Source: Micromonospora cabrerizensis
GTDB taxonomy: Bacteria; Actinomycetota; Actinomycetes; Mycobacteriales; Micromonosporaceae
Length of the DNA stretch: 64,000 bases
Direction of reading: 5' to 3'
NCBI RefSeq assembly: GCF_022230955.1
Contig: NZ_JAKKFI010000058.1
Location: 78,541 to 142,540 of the forward strand
Positions 53,162-61,080 of this stretch are shown here, piece by piece. The first letter of the stretch is position 1. The number at the start of each line of letters is the position of its first letter. The translations under genes and the position numbers were made by a program. The notes under the pieces were generated by a model. That model made no database searches. It saw nothing but the letters and a program-made list of their open reading frames with translations, and had not been told where the DNA came from.

Positions 53162-53701
53162 ATGACCCGGTACGTCGCCCTGCTGCGCGGGGTCAACGTC
53201 GGCACCACCCGGCTGGCGATGGCCGACCTGCGCCGCATCGTCACCGACCTCGGGCACGAGGACGTCAGGACGTACCTGCAGAGCGGCAACGTGACGTTCG
53301 GCAGCACCGTGCGCGACGCGGAGAAGCTGGCCGCCGGGATCGAGCGGGCGCTCACTGACGAGCTGGGGTTGACGGTGCCGGTGCTGGTGCGCAGCGGCCG
53401 GGAGCTGGCGGCGGTGGCCGGCGGCAACCCGTACGCCGACCGGGAGGACGACCCGACGAGGCTGCTGGTGGCCTTCCTCGCGACCCCGCCGAAGAAGTCC
53501 ACGGTGGACGCCCTTGCCGTGCCCGGTGGGGAGAACGTGTCGTTCACGGTGACCGGCCGGGAGGTCTTCCTGCACTTCGTCGACGGCGGTTACGGGCGGT
53601 CGAAGTTCACCAACGCGTACCTGGAGAAGAAGCTCGGCGTGGTGTCGACCAGCCGCAACTGGAAGTCGGTGCGGGCCCTGGCGGAGATGACCGCCGCCTG
53701 A
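53162..53701 (+). CDS. DUF1697 family protein
   Basis: This 179-residue protein starts MTRYVALLRGVNVGTTRLAM, the family signature (YxALLRGINVGG). The TYLQSGNVTFGS and NPYADREDDPTRLLVAFLAT segments are also typical. The family's function is unknown. An AGGAGG site precedes the ATG. It follows the regulator gene by 30 nt but is not an obvious part of that module. Confidence 0.92.
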   Translation: MTRYVALLRGVNVGTTRLAMADLRRIVTDLGHEDVRTYLQSGNVTFGSTVRDAEKLAAGIERALTDELGLTVPVLVRSGRELAAVAGGNPYADREDDPTRLLVAFLATPPKKSTVDALAVPGGENVSFTVTGREVFLHFVDGGYGRSKFTNAYLEKKLGVVSTSRNWKSVRALAEMTAA

Positions 53702-53708
53702 CCCCGGC

Positions 53709-53732
53709 GGGGGTCGCGGCCCTGCGACCCCC
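53709..53732. terminator. Bidirectional terminator hairpin
   Basis: GGGGGTCGC (53709-53717) and GCGACCCCC (53724-53732) form a perfect 9-bp stem with a 6-nt loop between convergent genes. Confidence 0.8.
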
Positions 53733-53744
53733 CACCGGCGCTGC

Positions 53745-54722
53745 TCAGAAGTGGTACGCGGTCTCGTACTCGGGCACCAGCACCCGGCTGCGCGGCGAGA
53801 TCCGCCGCACGGCCGTGATCATGTCGTTCAGCCGGGTGCGGTCGGTCGGGGCGACCGGCGGCGGGTTCTGCAACGCCGTCTCGAAGTTGTCGAAGTGCAC
53901 CGGCACCACGACCTTCGGGTAGTCGAGGCCGGCCAGCAGGCGGGGCAGGTAGTCGCCGGTGGTGGTGGCGTTCTGGAGGGCCACCATCGCCACGTCGGGC
54001 GCCAGGCCGGTGAGGTTCCGCTCGGCGACGTCGCTGGCCCCGGTGAAGTAGACCGACGGGCCGCCGTCGACCCGCAGCAGGTAGCCCAGCGTGTCACCCT
54101 CCGGCAGGTCCGCGATGGTCGCCGGCTGCGGCGGCTGGGTCACCCGCACCCCCGGAAAGGCCAGGGAGTACGACGGGTTGCGGCTGTGCAGCGAGCCGAC
54201 CACCTCGACGGTGTGGTCCCCGAAGTCCAGCACCTCCCCACCCTTGACCGGGCTGAGCTGCGCCGCCGGCACCCCGTAGGCCAACCCCAGGTGGTACGCG
54301 GTCAGCGTGCCGAACACCCGCGCGCCGGTGCGCTTGGCGATGTACGGCACGTCCATGAAGTGGTCCCAGTGGGTGTGCGTGACCAGCACCGTCGTGGCCT
54401 TCTCGACGCGCGGGTCGATCACGTCGGCGCGCACGGTCAACGCGGTATCGGTCTTGAACGCCCCGGTGAACAGCCCGGTGTCGATCCGGCTGAGGAACGG
54501 GTCGACGAGAACGGTGCGGTCGGCGATGTCGACGCGCCAGCCGGCCGTGCCCCACCAGCGGAAGCTGACCGCGCCCTTGCGACGGGCGGTCGGGGTGGGT
54601 GCGGCGGCCGGCGTCGCGGCGTGGGCCGGGGTGGTGGCGCCGACGGCAAGCCCGCCGGTGGTGACCAGGGCGGTGGTGGCGGCGGTGTCGCGCAGGAAGC
54701 GGCGGCGGTCGAGACTGGGCAT
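53745..54722 (-). CDS. Tat-exported MBL-fold metallo-hydrolase
   Basis: This 325-residue protein has a twin-arginine signal (MPSLDRRRFLRDTAATTALV). A metallo-beta-lactamase-fold domain follows, with zinc motif VLVTHTHWDHFMDVPYIAKR (H-T-H-W-D-H), the VEVVGSLHSRNPSYSL histidine and VYFTGASDVAERN. The overall type is close to UlaG-like or NAPE-PLD-like hydrolases. The substrate is unknown; Tat export implies folding with metal before secretion. GGGGAG lies before the ATG. No CxxC or lipobox is seen. Confidence 0.9.
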   Translation of the reverse strand: MPSLDRRRFLRDTAATTALVTTGGLAVGATTPAHAATPAAAPTPTARRKGAVSFRWWGTAGWRVDIADRTVLVDPFLSRIDTGLFTGAFKTDTALTVRADVIDPRVEKATTVLVTHTHWDHFMDVPYIAKRTGARVFGTLTAYHLGLAYGVPAAQLSPVKGGEVLDFGDHTVEVVGSLHSRNPSYSLAFPGVRVTQPPQPATIADLPEGDTLGYLLRVDGGPSVYFTGASDVAERNLTGLAPDVAMVALQNATTTGDYLPRLLAGLDYPKVVVPVHFDNFETALQNPPPVAPTDRTRLNDMITAVRRISPRSRVLVPEYETAYHF

Positions 54723-54876
54723 GTGGTTCTACTCCCCGTGGTCGGGCGGTTGGTCGACCACGAGCCAACCAGCGCCACCGGGGTCCGGTCCAAGATCGAA
54801 CGCGACAGCCTCCGATACGTCTCTGGATATCGGGCCAGCTCAGGGGCCGCGCGCCGAGGCTGCGGCGGGTGCGGAA

Positions 54877-55791
54877 TCAGTCTCCGCGCAGCGCCTCGAC
54901 GGCCGTCCGGGCGGCCTCCCCCATCGCCAGGTCCACGTCGATGCGGCGCGAGGCCAACTGGTCGGCACGGGCGAAGACGGCGATCGCGTACCGGCCGCCG
55001 TCGGGATACTCGGCGACCCCGGCCTCCAGGTGCAGACCGGGCAGGGTGCCGGTCTTTCCGGAGACCCGGACACCGGGCGGGAACCCGGCGGCCAGCCGGG
55101 TCCAGAAGATCTGCCGGGCCATCCAGGTGCGGACCATCGCGCAGGCAGCCGCCGGCCCGGCCTCGTCCCGCCAGATGAGGGTGAGCAGCCGGGTGATCTC
55201 CCGGGCGGTGCTGGAGGTGGTGTGCTCGGGGTCGAAGACCCGCATCGCCCGGACCCGGTCCGCCGGCAACGTGGGGAAGATCCGGGCGAACTCCGCCTCG
55301 GTGCGTGCGCCCACGTCGGCGAGCATCAGCTCGACCAGCTCCCGAGGGCCGCCGAGGACGCGGGTACGGCTCAGCCCCAGCTCGGCGGCGAGCATCGGCA
55401 GCAGGTCCGGGCCGACCCGGCGCAGCAGCAGGTCGGCGGCGGTGTTGTCGGTGACCGACATGGCGAAGTACGCGAGGTCACGCAGCGACACCTCGGCGTC
55501 GTCGGTGCAGCCGGCCAGACCCCACCCGCCGAGCCGGTCGCCGGCGGTGACCAGGACCCGTTCGGTCGGGTCCAGTTGACCGGCCTCGACCTGCCGGGCG
55601 AACTCCAGCACCAGCAGGACCTTGAAGATCGAGGCGATCACCACCTGGTCGTCGGCCCGCACCCCGACCTCCGGGACACCACCGGTGGTGCCGCCGGGGG
55701 TCAGGTCGGTGGCGTCCACGTCCACCGCATGCAGGCTGGCCGTCACCCCCACCCCGGCGAAGATGGCCTCGATGCGCTCGCTGACGTCCAC
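54877..55791 (-). CDS. Class A beta-lactamase-like serine hydrolase
   Basis: This 304-residue protein has S54-I-F-K57 (VIASIFKVLLVLEFARQVEA), a T114-D-N triad (FAMSVTDNTAADLLLRR) in place of the usual SDN, and the K-T-G motif VRVSGKTGTLPGLHLEAGVA. There is no signal peptide from the supported GTG start, which is odd for a secreted beta-lactamase, so it may be a cytoplasmic amidase or esterase of the family. It is divergent from a LysR gene with only 51 bp between starts, an ampR-ampC-like layout. A TACGGT box lies 6 nt before the GTG. Confidence 0.87.
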   Translation of the reverse strand: MDVSERIEAIFAGVGVTASLHAVDVDATDLTPGGTTGGVPEVGVRADDQVVIASIFKVLLVLEFARQVEAGQLDPTERVLVTAGDRLGGWGLAGCTDDAEVSLRDLAYFAMSVTDNTAADLLLRRVGPDLLPMLAAELGLSRTRVLGGPRELVELMLADVGARTEAEFARIFPTLPADRVRAMRVFDPEHTTSSTAREITRLLTLIWRDEAGPAAACAMVRTWMARQIFWTRLAAGFPPGVRVSGKTGTLPGLHLEAGVAEYPDGGRYAIAVFARADQLASRRIDVDLAMGEAARTAVEALRGD

Positions 55792-55797
55792 GCCTGC

Positions 55798-55803
55798 ACC
55801 GTA
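55798..55803 (-). promoter_or_regulatory. -10 box TACGGT for leaderless beta-lactamase-like gene
   Basis: TACGGT on the minus strand, then 6 nt, then the GTG at 55791. Confidence 0.65.
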
Positions 55804-55804
55804 A

Positions 55805-55828
55805 CCAGCGGCCTGGCGTCGGCGCTGG
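55805..55828. promoter_or_regulatory. Inverted repeat CCAGCG-N12-CGCTGG between divergent -10 boxes
   Basis: Six-base arms 55805-55810 and 55823-55828 sit almost exactly in the 27 bp between the two divergent -10 boxes. This is the expected place for an autoregulating LysR protein to bind and control both promoters. Confidence 0.5.
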
Positions 55829-55830
55829 CG

Positions 55831-55836
55831 TAGGGT
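55831..55836 (+). promoter_or_regulatory. -10 box TAGGGT for leaderless lysR gene
   Basis: TAGGGT, then 6 nt, then the GTG at 55843. Confidence 0.65.
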
Positions 55837-55842
55837 CCGGCC

Positions 55843-56808
55843 GTGGATCTGCTCCGGCACCTGCGGCACTTCGTGGTGGTCGCCCACGAGCTGCACTTCG
55901 GGCGGGCCGCCGAGCTGCTCGGGATGGCCCAGCCGCCCCTGAGCCAGTCGATCCAGCGGCTGGAACGGGAGCTGACGGTCGAGTTGTTCGACCGGTCCCG
56001 CCGCCAGGTACGCCTCACCACCGCCGGTGAGCTGCTACTCGGCGAGGCGGAGGAGTTGCTGGCCGGTGAGGGGCGACTCCGCAACCTGATGGGGCAGGTC
56101 CGCGCCGGTGAGCTGGGCGTAATCCGGGCCGGGGTGCCACCGGAGACGCCCGCGGTGACGCTGCGCGCGCTGCTGGACGGGCTCACCACCCGGGCAGCCG
56201 GCCTGGACGTGGAGTTGCACGAGCTGACCACCGCCGAGCAGGTGCGGATGCTCGCCGACCGGACCCTGGACGTGGGGCTCGTGCACCACCCGGTGGCGGC
56301 GGACGGTCTGCGCTTCGGCGCCCCGGTCGACGTACCCCTGGGGGTGGTGCTGCCCCGCACCTCGCCGCTGGCCCGCGGCCGTGACGTGGCGCTCGCGTCG
56401 CTGGCCGGCCTGGATCTGGTGGCCGCGCCCCGGGCCACCGCGCCCGGCTGGCACGACCACCTGCTGGCGGTGTGCCGACAGCAGGGTTGGCGACCGGCCC
56501 GGGTGCGGCCCGCCCGCAACCCCGAGTTCCTCTTCGGGCTGGTGCTGGCCGGCGGCGGGGTGGCCGTGGAACCGGCGACGGTGGCGCGACGGGAACCCCG
56601 CGTCGCGTGGCGGCCGATCGCCAGCGCGTCGCTGACGAAGCGCACCTCGGCGGCCTGGCCGGACCGGTCGGCACACCCGGCGGCGGCGATGTTCGGGCAG
56701 CTCGCCGCCGAGGTGCTGGCAGACGCCGAGCCCGCGCCACCCGCGCCGGCCGGGACGTCGCCGCCGGCGGCCCGGCCCTGGCCGGTGCTCTTCGACACGA
56801 CCGGGTGA
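55843..56808 (+). CDS. LysR-family transcriptional regulator
   Basis: This 321-residue protein has the LysR winged-helix N-terminus (MDLLRHLRHFVVVAHELHFG, LLGMAQPPLSQSIQRLEREL). The periplasmic-binding-like effector domain begins near residue 90 (GVIRAGVPPETPAVTLRALL). LysR proteins often regulate the divergent neighbour, here the beta-lactamase-like gene. The C-terminal tail is Pro/Ala-rich (APPAPAGTSPPAARPWP). A TAGGGT box 6 nt before the GTG suggests leaderless transcription. Confidence 0.94.
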   Translation: MDLLRHLRHFVVVAHELHFGRAAELLGMAQPPLSQSIQRLERELTVELFDRSRRQVRLTTAGELLLGEAEELLAGEGRLRNLMGQVRAGELGVIRAGVPPETPAVTLRALLDGLTTRAAGLDVELHELTTAEQVRMLADRTLDVGLVHHPVAADGLRFGAPVDVPLGVVLPRTSPLARGRDVALASLAGLDLVAAPRATAPGWHDHLLAVCRQQGWRPARVRPARNPEFLFGLVLAGGGVAVEPATVARREPRVAWRPIASASLTKRTSAAWPDRSAHPAAAMFGQLAAEVLADAEPAPPAPAGTSPPAARPWPVLFDTTG

Positions 56809-56908
56809 ACCGTCCCGGCGTTGCGCTCGTCACCCCGGTCTGGGCGGTGCATCGGCCGCCCATCCGGGTAGGGATGACAGGAGACGAAGACGACGCGAAG
56901 GAGCCGCA

Positions 56909-57760
56909 GTGGCCAACACCATTCCCGACATCAGCCTGAACGACGGCACCACCATTCCGCAGCTCGGCTTCGGGGTGTTCCAGATCGAGCCGAAGGACAC
57001 CGTCGCGGCGGTGACGACGGCCTTCGAGGCGGGCTACCGGCACATCGACACCGCCGAGATGTACGGCAACGAGGCCGAGGTCGGCGAGGCGGTCCGCGTG
57101 TCCGGCCTCGACCGGGGCTCGGTGTACGTGACCAGCAAGCTGAGCAACGCCTTCCACCGCCCCGACGACGCCCGCCGGGCGTTCGACTCGACGCTGGCGG
57201 CGCTGAAGATGGACTACATCGACCTGTTCCTGATCCACTGGCCGCTGCCGACCCTGTACGACGGCGACTACGTCTCCACCTGGAAGGTGCTGGAGGAGTT
57301 CCAGCGCGACGGCCGCGCCCGCTCGATCGGCGTGTCGAACTTCCAGGTGCCGCACCTGGAGCGGTTGGCCACCGAGGCGGACACCGTGCCGGCGGTCAAC
57401 CAGGTCGAGGCGCACCCGTACTTCGGCAACGACGAGGTCCGCGCCTACGGCCGCGAGCACAACATCCTCACCGAGGCGTGGTCACCCATCGCGCAGGGCA
57501 AGGTGCTGGACGACCCCACGGTGGTCGACATCGCCGAGCAGACCGACCGGACCCCGGCGCAGGTGGTGCTCCGCTGGCACGTGCAGCGCGGCGACATCAT
57601 CTTCCCGAAGTCGACCACCCCGAAGCGCATCGAGGAGAACGCCCGGATCTTCGACTTCGAGCTGGACGACACGGCGATGGAGCGGATCACCGCGCTGAAC
57701 AAGGGCGAGGCCGGGCGGCAGGGCGCGCACCCGGACACGTTCGACTACGTACCCCGCTGA
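56909..57760 (+). CDS. Aldo/keto reductase
   Basis: This 283-residue AKR has tetrad contexts HIDTAEMYGNEAEVGEA (Asp, Tyr), VYVTSKLSNAF (Lys) and DLFLIHWPLPTLYDG (His), and an NADPH site IFPKSTTPKRIEENARIFDF. It resembles 2,5-diketo-gluconate reductases and methylglyoxal-type AKRs. GTG 56909 follows GGAGCC. It is a paralog of the enzyme at 19135-19923. It lies 100 nt after the LysR gene on the same strand and could be regulated with it, but this is not shown. Confidence 0.93.
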   Translation: MANTIPDISLNDGTTIPQLGFGVFQIEPKDTVAAVTTAFEAGYRHIDTAEMYGNEAEVGEAVRVSGLDRGSVYVTSKLSNAFHRPDDARRAFDSTLAALKMDYIDLFLIHWPLPTLYDGDYVSTWKVLEEFQRDGRARSIGVSNFQVPHLERLATEADTVPAVNQVEAHPYFGNDEVRAYGREHNILTEAWSPIAQGKVLDDPTVVDIAEQTDRTPAQVVLRWHVQRGDIIFPKSTTPKRIEENARIFDFELDDTAMERITALNKGEAGRQGAHPDTFDYVPR

Positions 57761-57796
57761 TCTGAGCCCGCCGACCGGCGGGGCAGGCCCCCAGTG

Positions 57797-57842
57797 AGCG
57801 TGATGCCTCAGGGTCATCGTGATGACCCTGAGGCATCACGCT
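57797..57842. terminator. Terminator hairpin, perfect 22-bp arms
   Basis: Arms 57797-57818 and 57821-57842 are perfectly complementary around GT. It lies between convergent AKR and GNAT genes. The very long stem is exceptional. Confidence 0.9.
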
Positions 57843-57851
57843 GTCGGCCTC

Positions 57852-57883
57852 GGGGCGGGCGCCACCGCGGTGGTGCCCGCCCC
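57852..57883. terminator. Second hairpin in tandem, 15-bp arms
   Basis: Arms 57852-57866 and 57869-57883 pair with one mismatch. It follows the previous hairpin by 9 nt and probably serves the GNAT gene from the other side. Confidence 0.75.
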
Positions 57884-57908
57884 TCAGGTGTGCACCGCCC
57901 CGGCGACC

Positions 57909-58424
57909 TCAGCCCCCGGTCGGCGGGGCGGTCAGGTCGAGCTGCCAGTCGTTGGCGCGCATCAGCTGCCCCGGCGGGTATTCGAAGTCCGTCTCGCCGA
58001 GCAGGGTGAAACCGGCCTTGCGGCAGACCGCGTTCGAGGCGGGATTGTCGACCGAGGGGTAGGCGTGGGCGTAGCGCCGGTCCCGCCGGGCGCGGACCAC
58101 GTCGATGACCGCCCGCACCGCGCTGGTGGCCAGCCCCTGCCCCCGGTACGCGGGCAGCACCGCCCAGCCCAGCTCGTACACCGGTTGGTCGCGCCACTCG
58201 CGGCCCCAGTAGCCGACACTGCCGGCCCGCGCGCCGTCCGGCAGCACCAGCGTGAACATCGCGCCCTGCCCGGTGCCGGCGAAGTGCACGTACCGGTCGT
58301 GCCGGGCCAGCACCTGCTCGTCGGTCTCCGGGCCGCCGGTGTGCTGGCGCGTGTCCGGTGAGTTGAGCTGTCGCAGCAGGTCGAGGTCGTCCTCGTGCCA
58401 CGGTGCGATGCGTACCTGTGCCAT
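57909..58424 (-). CDS. GNAT-family N-acetyltransferase
   Basis: This 171-residue protein has the acetyl-CoA motif ELGWAVLPAYRGQGLATSAV (R/Q-x-x-G-x-G/A type). It also has the N-terminal MAQVRIAPWHEDDLDLLRQL and the C-terminal YPSVDNPASNAVCRKAGFTL typical of the RimJ/RimL-like group. Substrate is unknown. ATG 58424 is favoured because GGGGAG lies 5 nt upstream; GTG 58430 is the alternative. Confidence 0.9.
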   Translation of the reverse strand: MAQVRIAPWHEDDLDLLRQLNSPDTRQHTGGPETDEQVLARHDRYVHFAGTGQGAMFTLVLPDGARAGSVGYWGREWRDQPVYELGWAVLPAYRGQGLATSAVRAVIDVVRARRDRRYAHAYPSVDNPASNAVCRKAGFTLLGETDFEYPPGQLMRANDWQLDLTAPPTGG

Positions 58425-58484
58425 GCCCACTCCCCTGTCCGTCGACCCCAGTCAAGCCGACCCCACCGACAACCCGCCCGGAAA

Positions 58485-58517
58485 CGCCGCCCGCTAGATC
58501 CGATCTAGCGGGCGGCG
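58485..58517. promoter_or_regulatory. 33-bp perfect palindrome between divergent genes
   Basis: Arms 58485-58500 and 58502-58517 are perfectly complementary around one base (CTAGATC-C-GATCTAG at the core). It looks like the terminators elsewhere in this window, but both neighbouring genes point away from it. It could be an operator or a relic terminator. Confidence 0.5.
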
Positions 58518-58566
58518 TGCTGCGTTCTCGCGCCCAAGAGGTGGCACCGACAACTCGGGAGGGGGA

Positions 58567-59124
58567 ATGATGACACCGCTCAGGATCGCCGTGATCATCG
58601 GCAGCACCCGGGAGGGTCGGGCCGGCGACCGGGTCACCAGCTGGTTCACCGAGCAGGCCGCTCGGCACGACGACCTGACGGTGACCGTCGTTGACCTGAC
58701 CGAGTACGACTTCCCGGCCAGCTACCCCGCCGAACCGACCGCGTCGATCCGGGCGTTCGTCCGCGAGGTGGGTCGAGCGGACGCGTTCGTCGTGGTCACC
58801 CCCGAGTACAACCACAGCTTCCCCGCACCTCTGAAACAAGCCATCGACTACGCGTACGACGAGTGGCAGGCCAAACCGGTCGGCTTCGTGTCGTACGGCT
58901 GTCGGTCCACCGGCCTGCACGCGGTCGACCAGCTCCGCACCGTCTTCACGGCGCTGCACGCCATGACGGTGCGTGACGTCGTCGGGATCGACCTGCTCGC
59001 CGGCGAACCGACACCGCAGTGCACCGACGAGCTGCGCCGGGACGCCAGTGTCCTGCTCGACCAGCTCCGCTGGTGGGGCCTGGCTCTGCGCGACGCCCGG
59101 GCGGCTCGACCGTACGTCTCCTGA
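58567..59124 (+). CDS. NADPH-dependent FMN reductase
   Basis: This 185-residue flavodoxin-like protein starts MTPLRIAVIIGSTREGRAGD, with the GSTREGR phosphate loop. It also carries FVVVTPEYNHSFPAPLKQAI, the family's PEYNxxxPxxLKxAID motif, and VGFVSYGCRSTGLHAVDQLR. It reduces FMN, quinones or azo compounds with NADPH. GGGAGGGGG precedes the ATG. The exporter genes follow after 28 nt, so they may form one unit, with the reductase supporting a redox-active substrate; this link is inferred from spacing only. Confidence 0.92.
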   Translation: MMTPLRIAVIIGSTREGRAGDRVTSWFTEQAARHDDLTVTVVDLTEYDFPASYPAEPTASIRAFVREVGRADAFVVVTPEYNHSFPAPLKQAIDYAYDEWQAKPVGFVSYGCRSTGLHAVDQLRTVFTALHAMTVRDVVGIDLLAGEPTPQCTDELRRDASVLLDQLRWWGLALRDARAARPYVS

Positions 59125-59152
59125 ACACGTCCAAGATTGAAGGGTAAGGATC

Positions 59153-60166
59153 ATGAGTAGACGCACCACCGGCCTGGCCATCGAGGCGGAAGGGCTCACC
59201 CGCTCGTTCGGGGACACCAAGGCGCTGGCCGGCATCGACCTTCAGGTGCCCGCCGGCACCGTCTACGGCCTGCTCGGCCCGAACGGGGCGGGCAAGACCA
59301 CCGCGGTTCGGGTGCTCGCGACGTTGCTACGCCCCGACGGCGGTTCGGCCCGGGTCTTCGGCCACGACGTCGTCACCGAGGCCGACAAGGTCCGTTCCCG
59401 GGTCAGCCTCACCGGTCAGTACGCCTCGGTGGACGAGGACCTGACCGGTTCGGAGAACCTGGTGCTCCTCGGTCGGCTGCTCGGCCTGCGCAAGCCGGCC
59501 GCCCGGGACCGCGCGGCGGCCCTGCTGGCCGCGTTCGGTCTGACCGAGGCCAGCGACCGCCAGGTCAAGAAGTACTCGGGTGGGATGCGGCGGCGCATCG
59601 ACATCGCCGCCAGCATCCTGAACACGCCCGACCTGCTCTTCCTGGACGAGCCGACCACCGGTCTCGACCCGCGCAGCCGCAACCAGGTGTGGGAGATCAT
59701 CCGGGCGGTGGTGTCGCACGGCACCACGGTGCTGCTGACCACCCAGTACCTCGACGAGGCCGACCAGCTCGCCGGGCGGATCGCGGTCGTCGACCACGGC
59801 CGGGTGATCGCGGAGGGCACCCCGGGTGAGTTGAAGTCGTCAATCGGCTCCGGCACGGTCCACCTGCGACTACGCGATCCGGGTCAGCGCCCGGAGGCGG
59901 AGAAGGTGCTCCGGGAGGCGCTCGGCGTGCCGGTGCAGCTCGCCGCCGATCCGGTGGCGTTGACCGCCCGGGTCGGTGAGGCCGGCACCGACCTCGATGC
60001 CAGCGCCCAGGCTTCTCGCGCGCTCGGCGAGCTGGCCCGCGCCGGCATCGTCGTGGACAACTTCTCCCTCGGCCAGCCGAGCCTGGACGAGGTCTTCCTG
60101 GCCCTGACCGATCACCCCGCCGTGCCGGCCGACGAGCGCGACAACGAGCTGGAGGCAGCCCGATGA
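59153..60166 (+). CDS. DrrA-like ABC exporter ATP-binding protein
   Basis: This 337-residue ATPase has Walker [21 protein letters not shown], signature [18 protein letters not shown], Walker [18 protein letters not shown], and an H-loop [19 protein letters not shown]-terminal extension with [20 protein letters not shown] matches the daunorubicin-resistance DrrA group. The permease gene overlaps by 4 nt. Substrate unknown; hydrophobic antibiotics or lipids are typical. AAGGATC region precedes the ATG. Confidence 0.94.
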   Translation: MSRRTTGLAIEAEGLTRSFGDTKALAGIDLQVPAGTVYGLLGPNGAGKTTAVRVLATLLRPDGGSARVFGHDVVTEADKVRSRVSLTGQYASVDEDLTGSENLVLLGRLLGLRKPAARDRAAALLAAFGLTEASDRQVKKYSGGMRRRIDIAASILNTPDLLFLDEPTTGLDPRSRNQVWEIIRAVVSHGTTVLLTTQYLDEADQLAGRIAVVDHGRVIAEGTPGELKSSIGSGTVHLRLRDPGQRPEAEKVLREALGVPVQLAADPVALTARVGEAGTDLDASAQASRALGELARAGIVVDNFSLGQPSLDEVFLALTDHPAVPADERDNELEAAR

Positions 60167-61020
60167 GCGACACCACGACCACCACGACCGAACGGGCGCC
60201 GTCGGTCTACGTCCCGTCCGCCGAGGCGCTGGCGACCGTGCTCGCGCCCGGTGCCCGACCGCCCCGACCCAGCGCGCTGAGCGCGTCGCTCACCTTCGGC
60301 TGGCGGGCCATGCTGAAGATCAAGCACGTGCCGGAGCAGCTCTTCGACGTCACCGCGTTCCCGATCATCATGGTGCTGATGTTCACGTACCTGTTCGGTG
60401 GCGCCCTCGCCGGCAGCCCGCGCGAATACCTCCAGTTCTTCCTGCCCGGCATCATGGTGACCAGCGTCGTGATGATCACCATGTACACCGGCATCGGCCT
60501 CAACACCGACATCGAGAAGGGGATCTTCGACCGGTTCCGGACGCTGCCCGTCTGGCGTCCGTCCGCCCTGGTCGGCATGATCTTCGGCGACGTGCTGCGC
60601 TACATCCTCGCCGCCCTGGTGATCCTGGGCCTGGGGCTGGTGCTCGGCTTCCGGCCCGCCGGCGGAGTCGTCGGGGCGGCCGTCGGGATCGGGCTGCTGG
60701 TGGTCTTCTCGTTCGCCTTCTCCTGGGTGTGGACGTTCTTCGGGCTGATCCTGCGCAGCGAGAAGTCGGTGATGGGGGTCAGCATGATGGTGCTGTTCCC
60801 GCTGACGTTCCTGAGCAACGTCTTCGTCGACCCGAGCACCATGCCCGGTTGGCTCCAGGCGTTCGTGAAGGTCAACCCGGTGACGCAGCTGGTGGCCGCG
60901 ATCCGCGGGGCGATGAGCGGCGACGCGGACCCGTCGGCCACCATGTGGCTGCTGCTCTGGAGCGCCGGCTTCCTGGTCGTCTTCGGCACCCTGACCATGT
61001 ACAGGTACAACCGCCGCTGA
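60163..61020 (+). CDS. DrrB-like ABC exporter permease
   Basis: This 285-residue ABC2-type permease has six membrane helices after a cytoplasmic N-terminus. It includes [20 protein letters not shown] and [20 protein letters not shown], with the [24 protein letters not shown] loop ([18 protein letters not shown]) characteristic of DrrB. It partners the overlapping ATPase. A strong terminator follows. Confidence 0.94.
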   Translation: MSDTTTTTTERAPSVYVPSAEALATVLAPGARPPRPSALSASLTFGWRAMLKIKHVPEQLFDVTAFPIIMVLMFTYLFGGALAGSPREYLQFFLPGIMVTSVVMITMYTGIGLNTDIEKGIFDRFRTLPVWRPSALVGMIFGDVLRYILAALVILGLGLVLGFRPAGGVVGAAVGIGLLVVFSFAFSWVWTFFGLILRSEKSVMGVSMMVLFPLTFLSNVFVDPSTMPGWLQAFVKVNPVTQLVAAIRGAMSGDADPSATMWLLLWSAGFLVVFGTLTMYRYNRR

Positions 61021-61037
61021 CCCTGTCTCGGCCTGAC

Positions 61038-61073
61038 CGACGGGTGCCGCCACGGCTGTGGTGGCACCCGTCG
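61038..61073. terminator. Bidirectional terminator hairpin, 16-bp arms
   Basis: Arms 61038-61053 and 61058-61073 pair with one G-U mismatch around GGCT, between convergent genes. Confidence 0.88.
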
Positions 61074-61080
61074 TGCGGTG

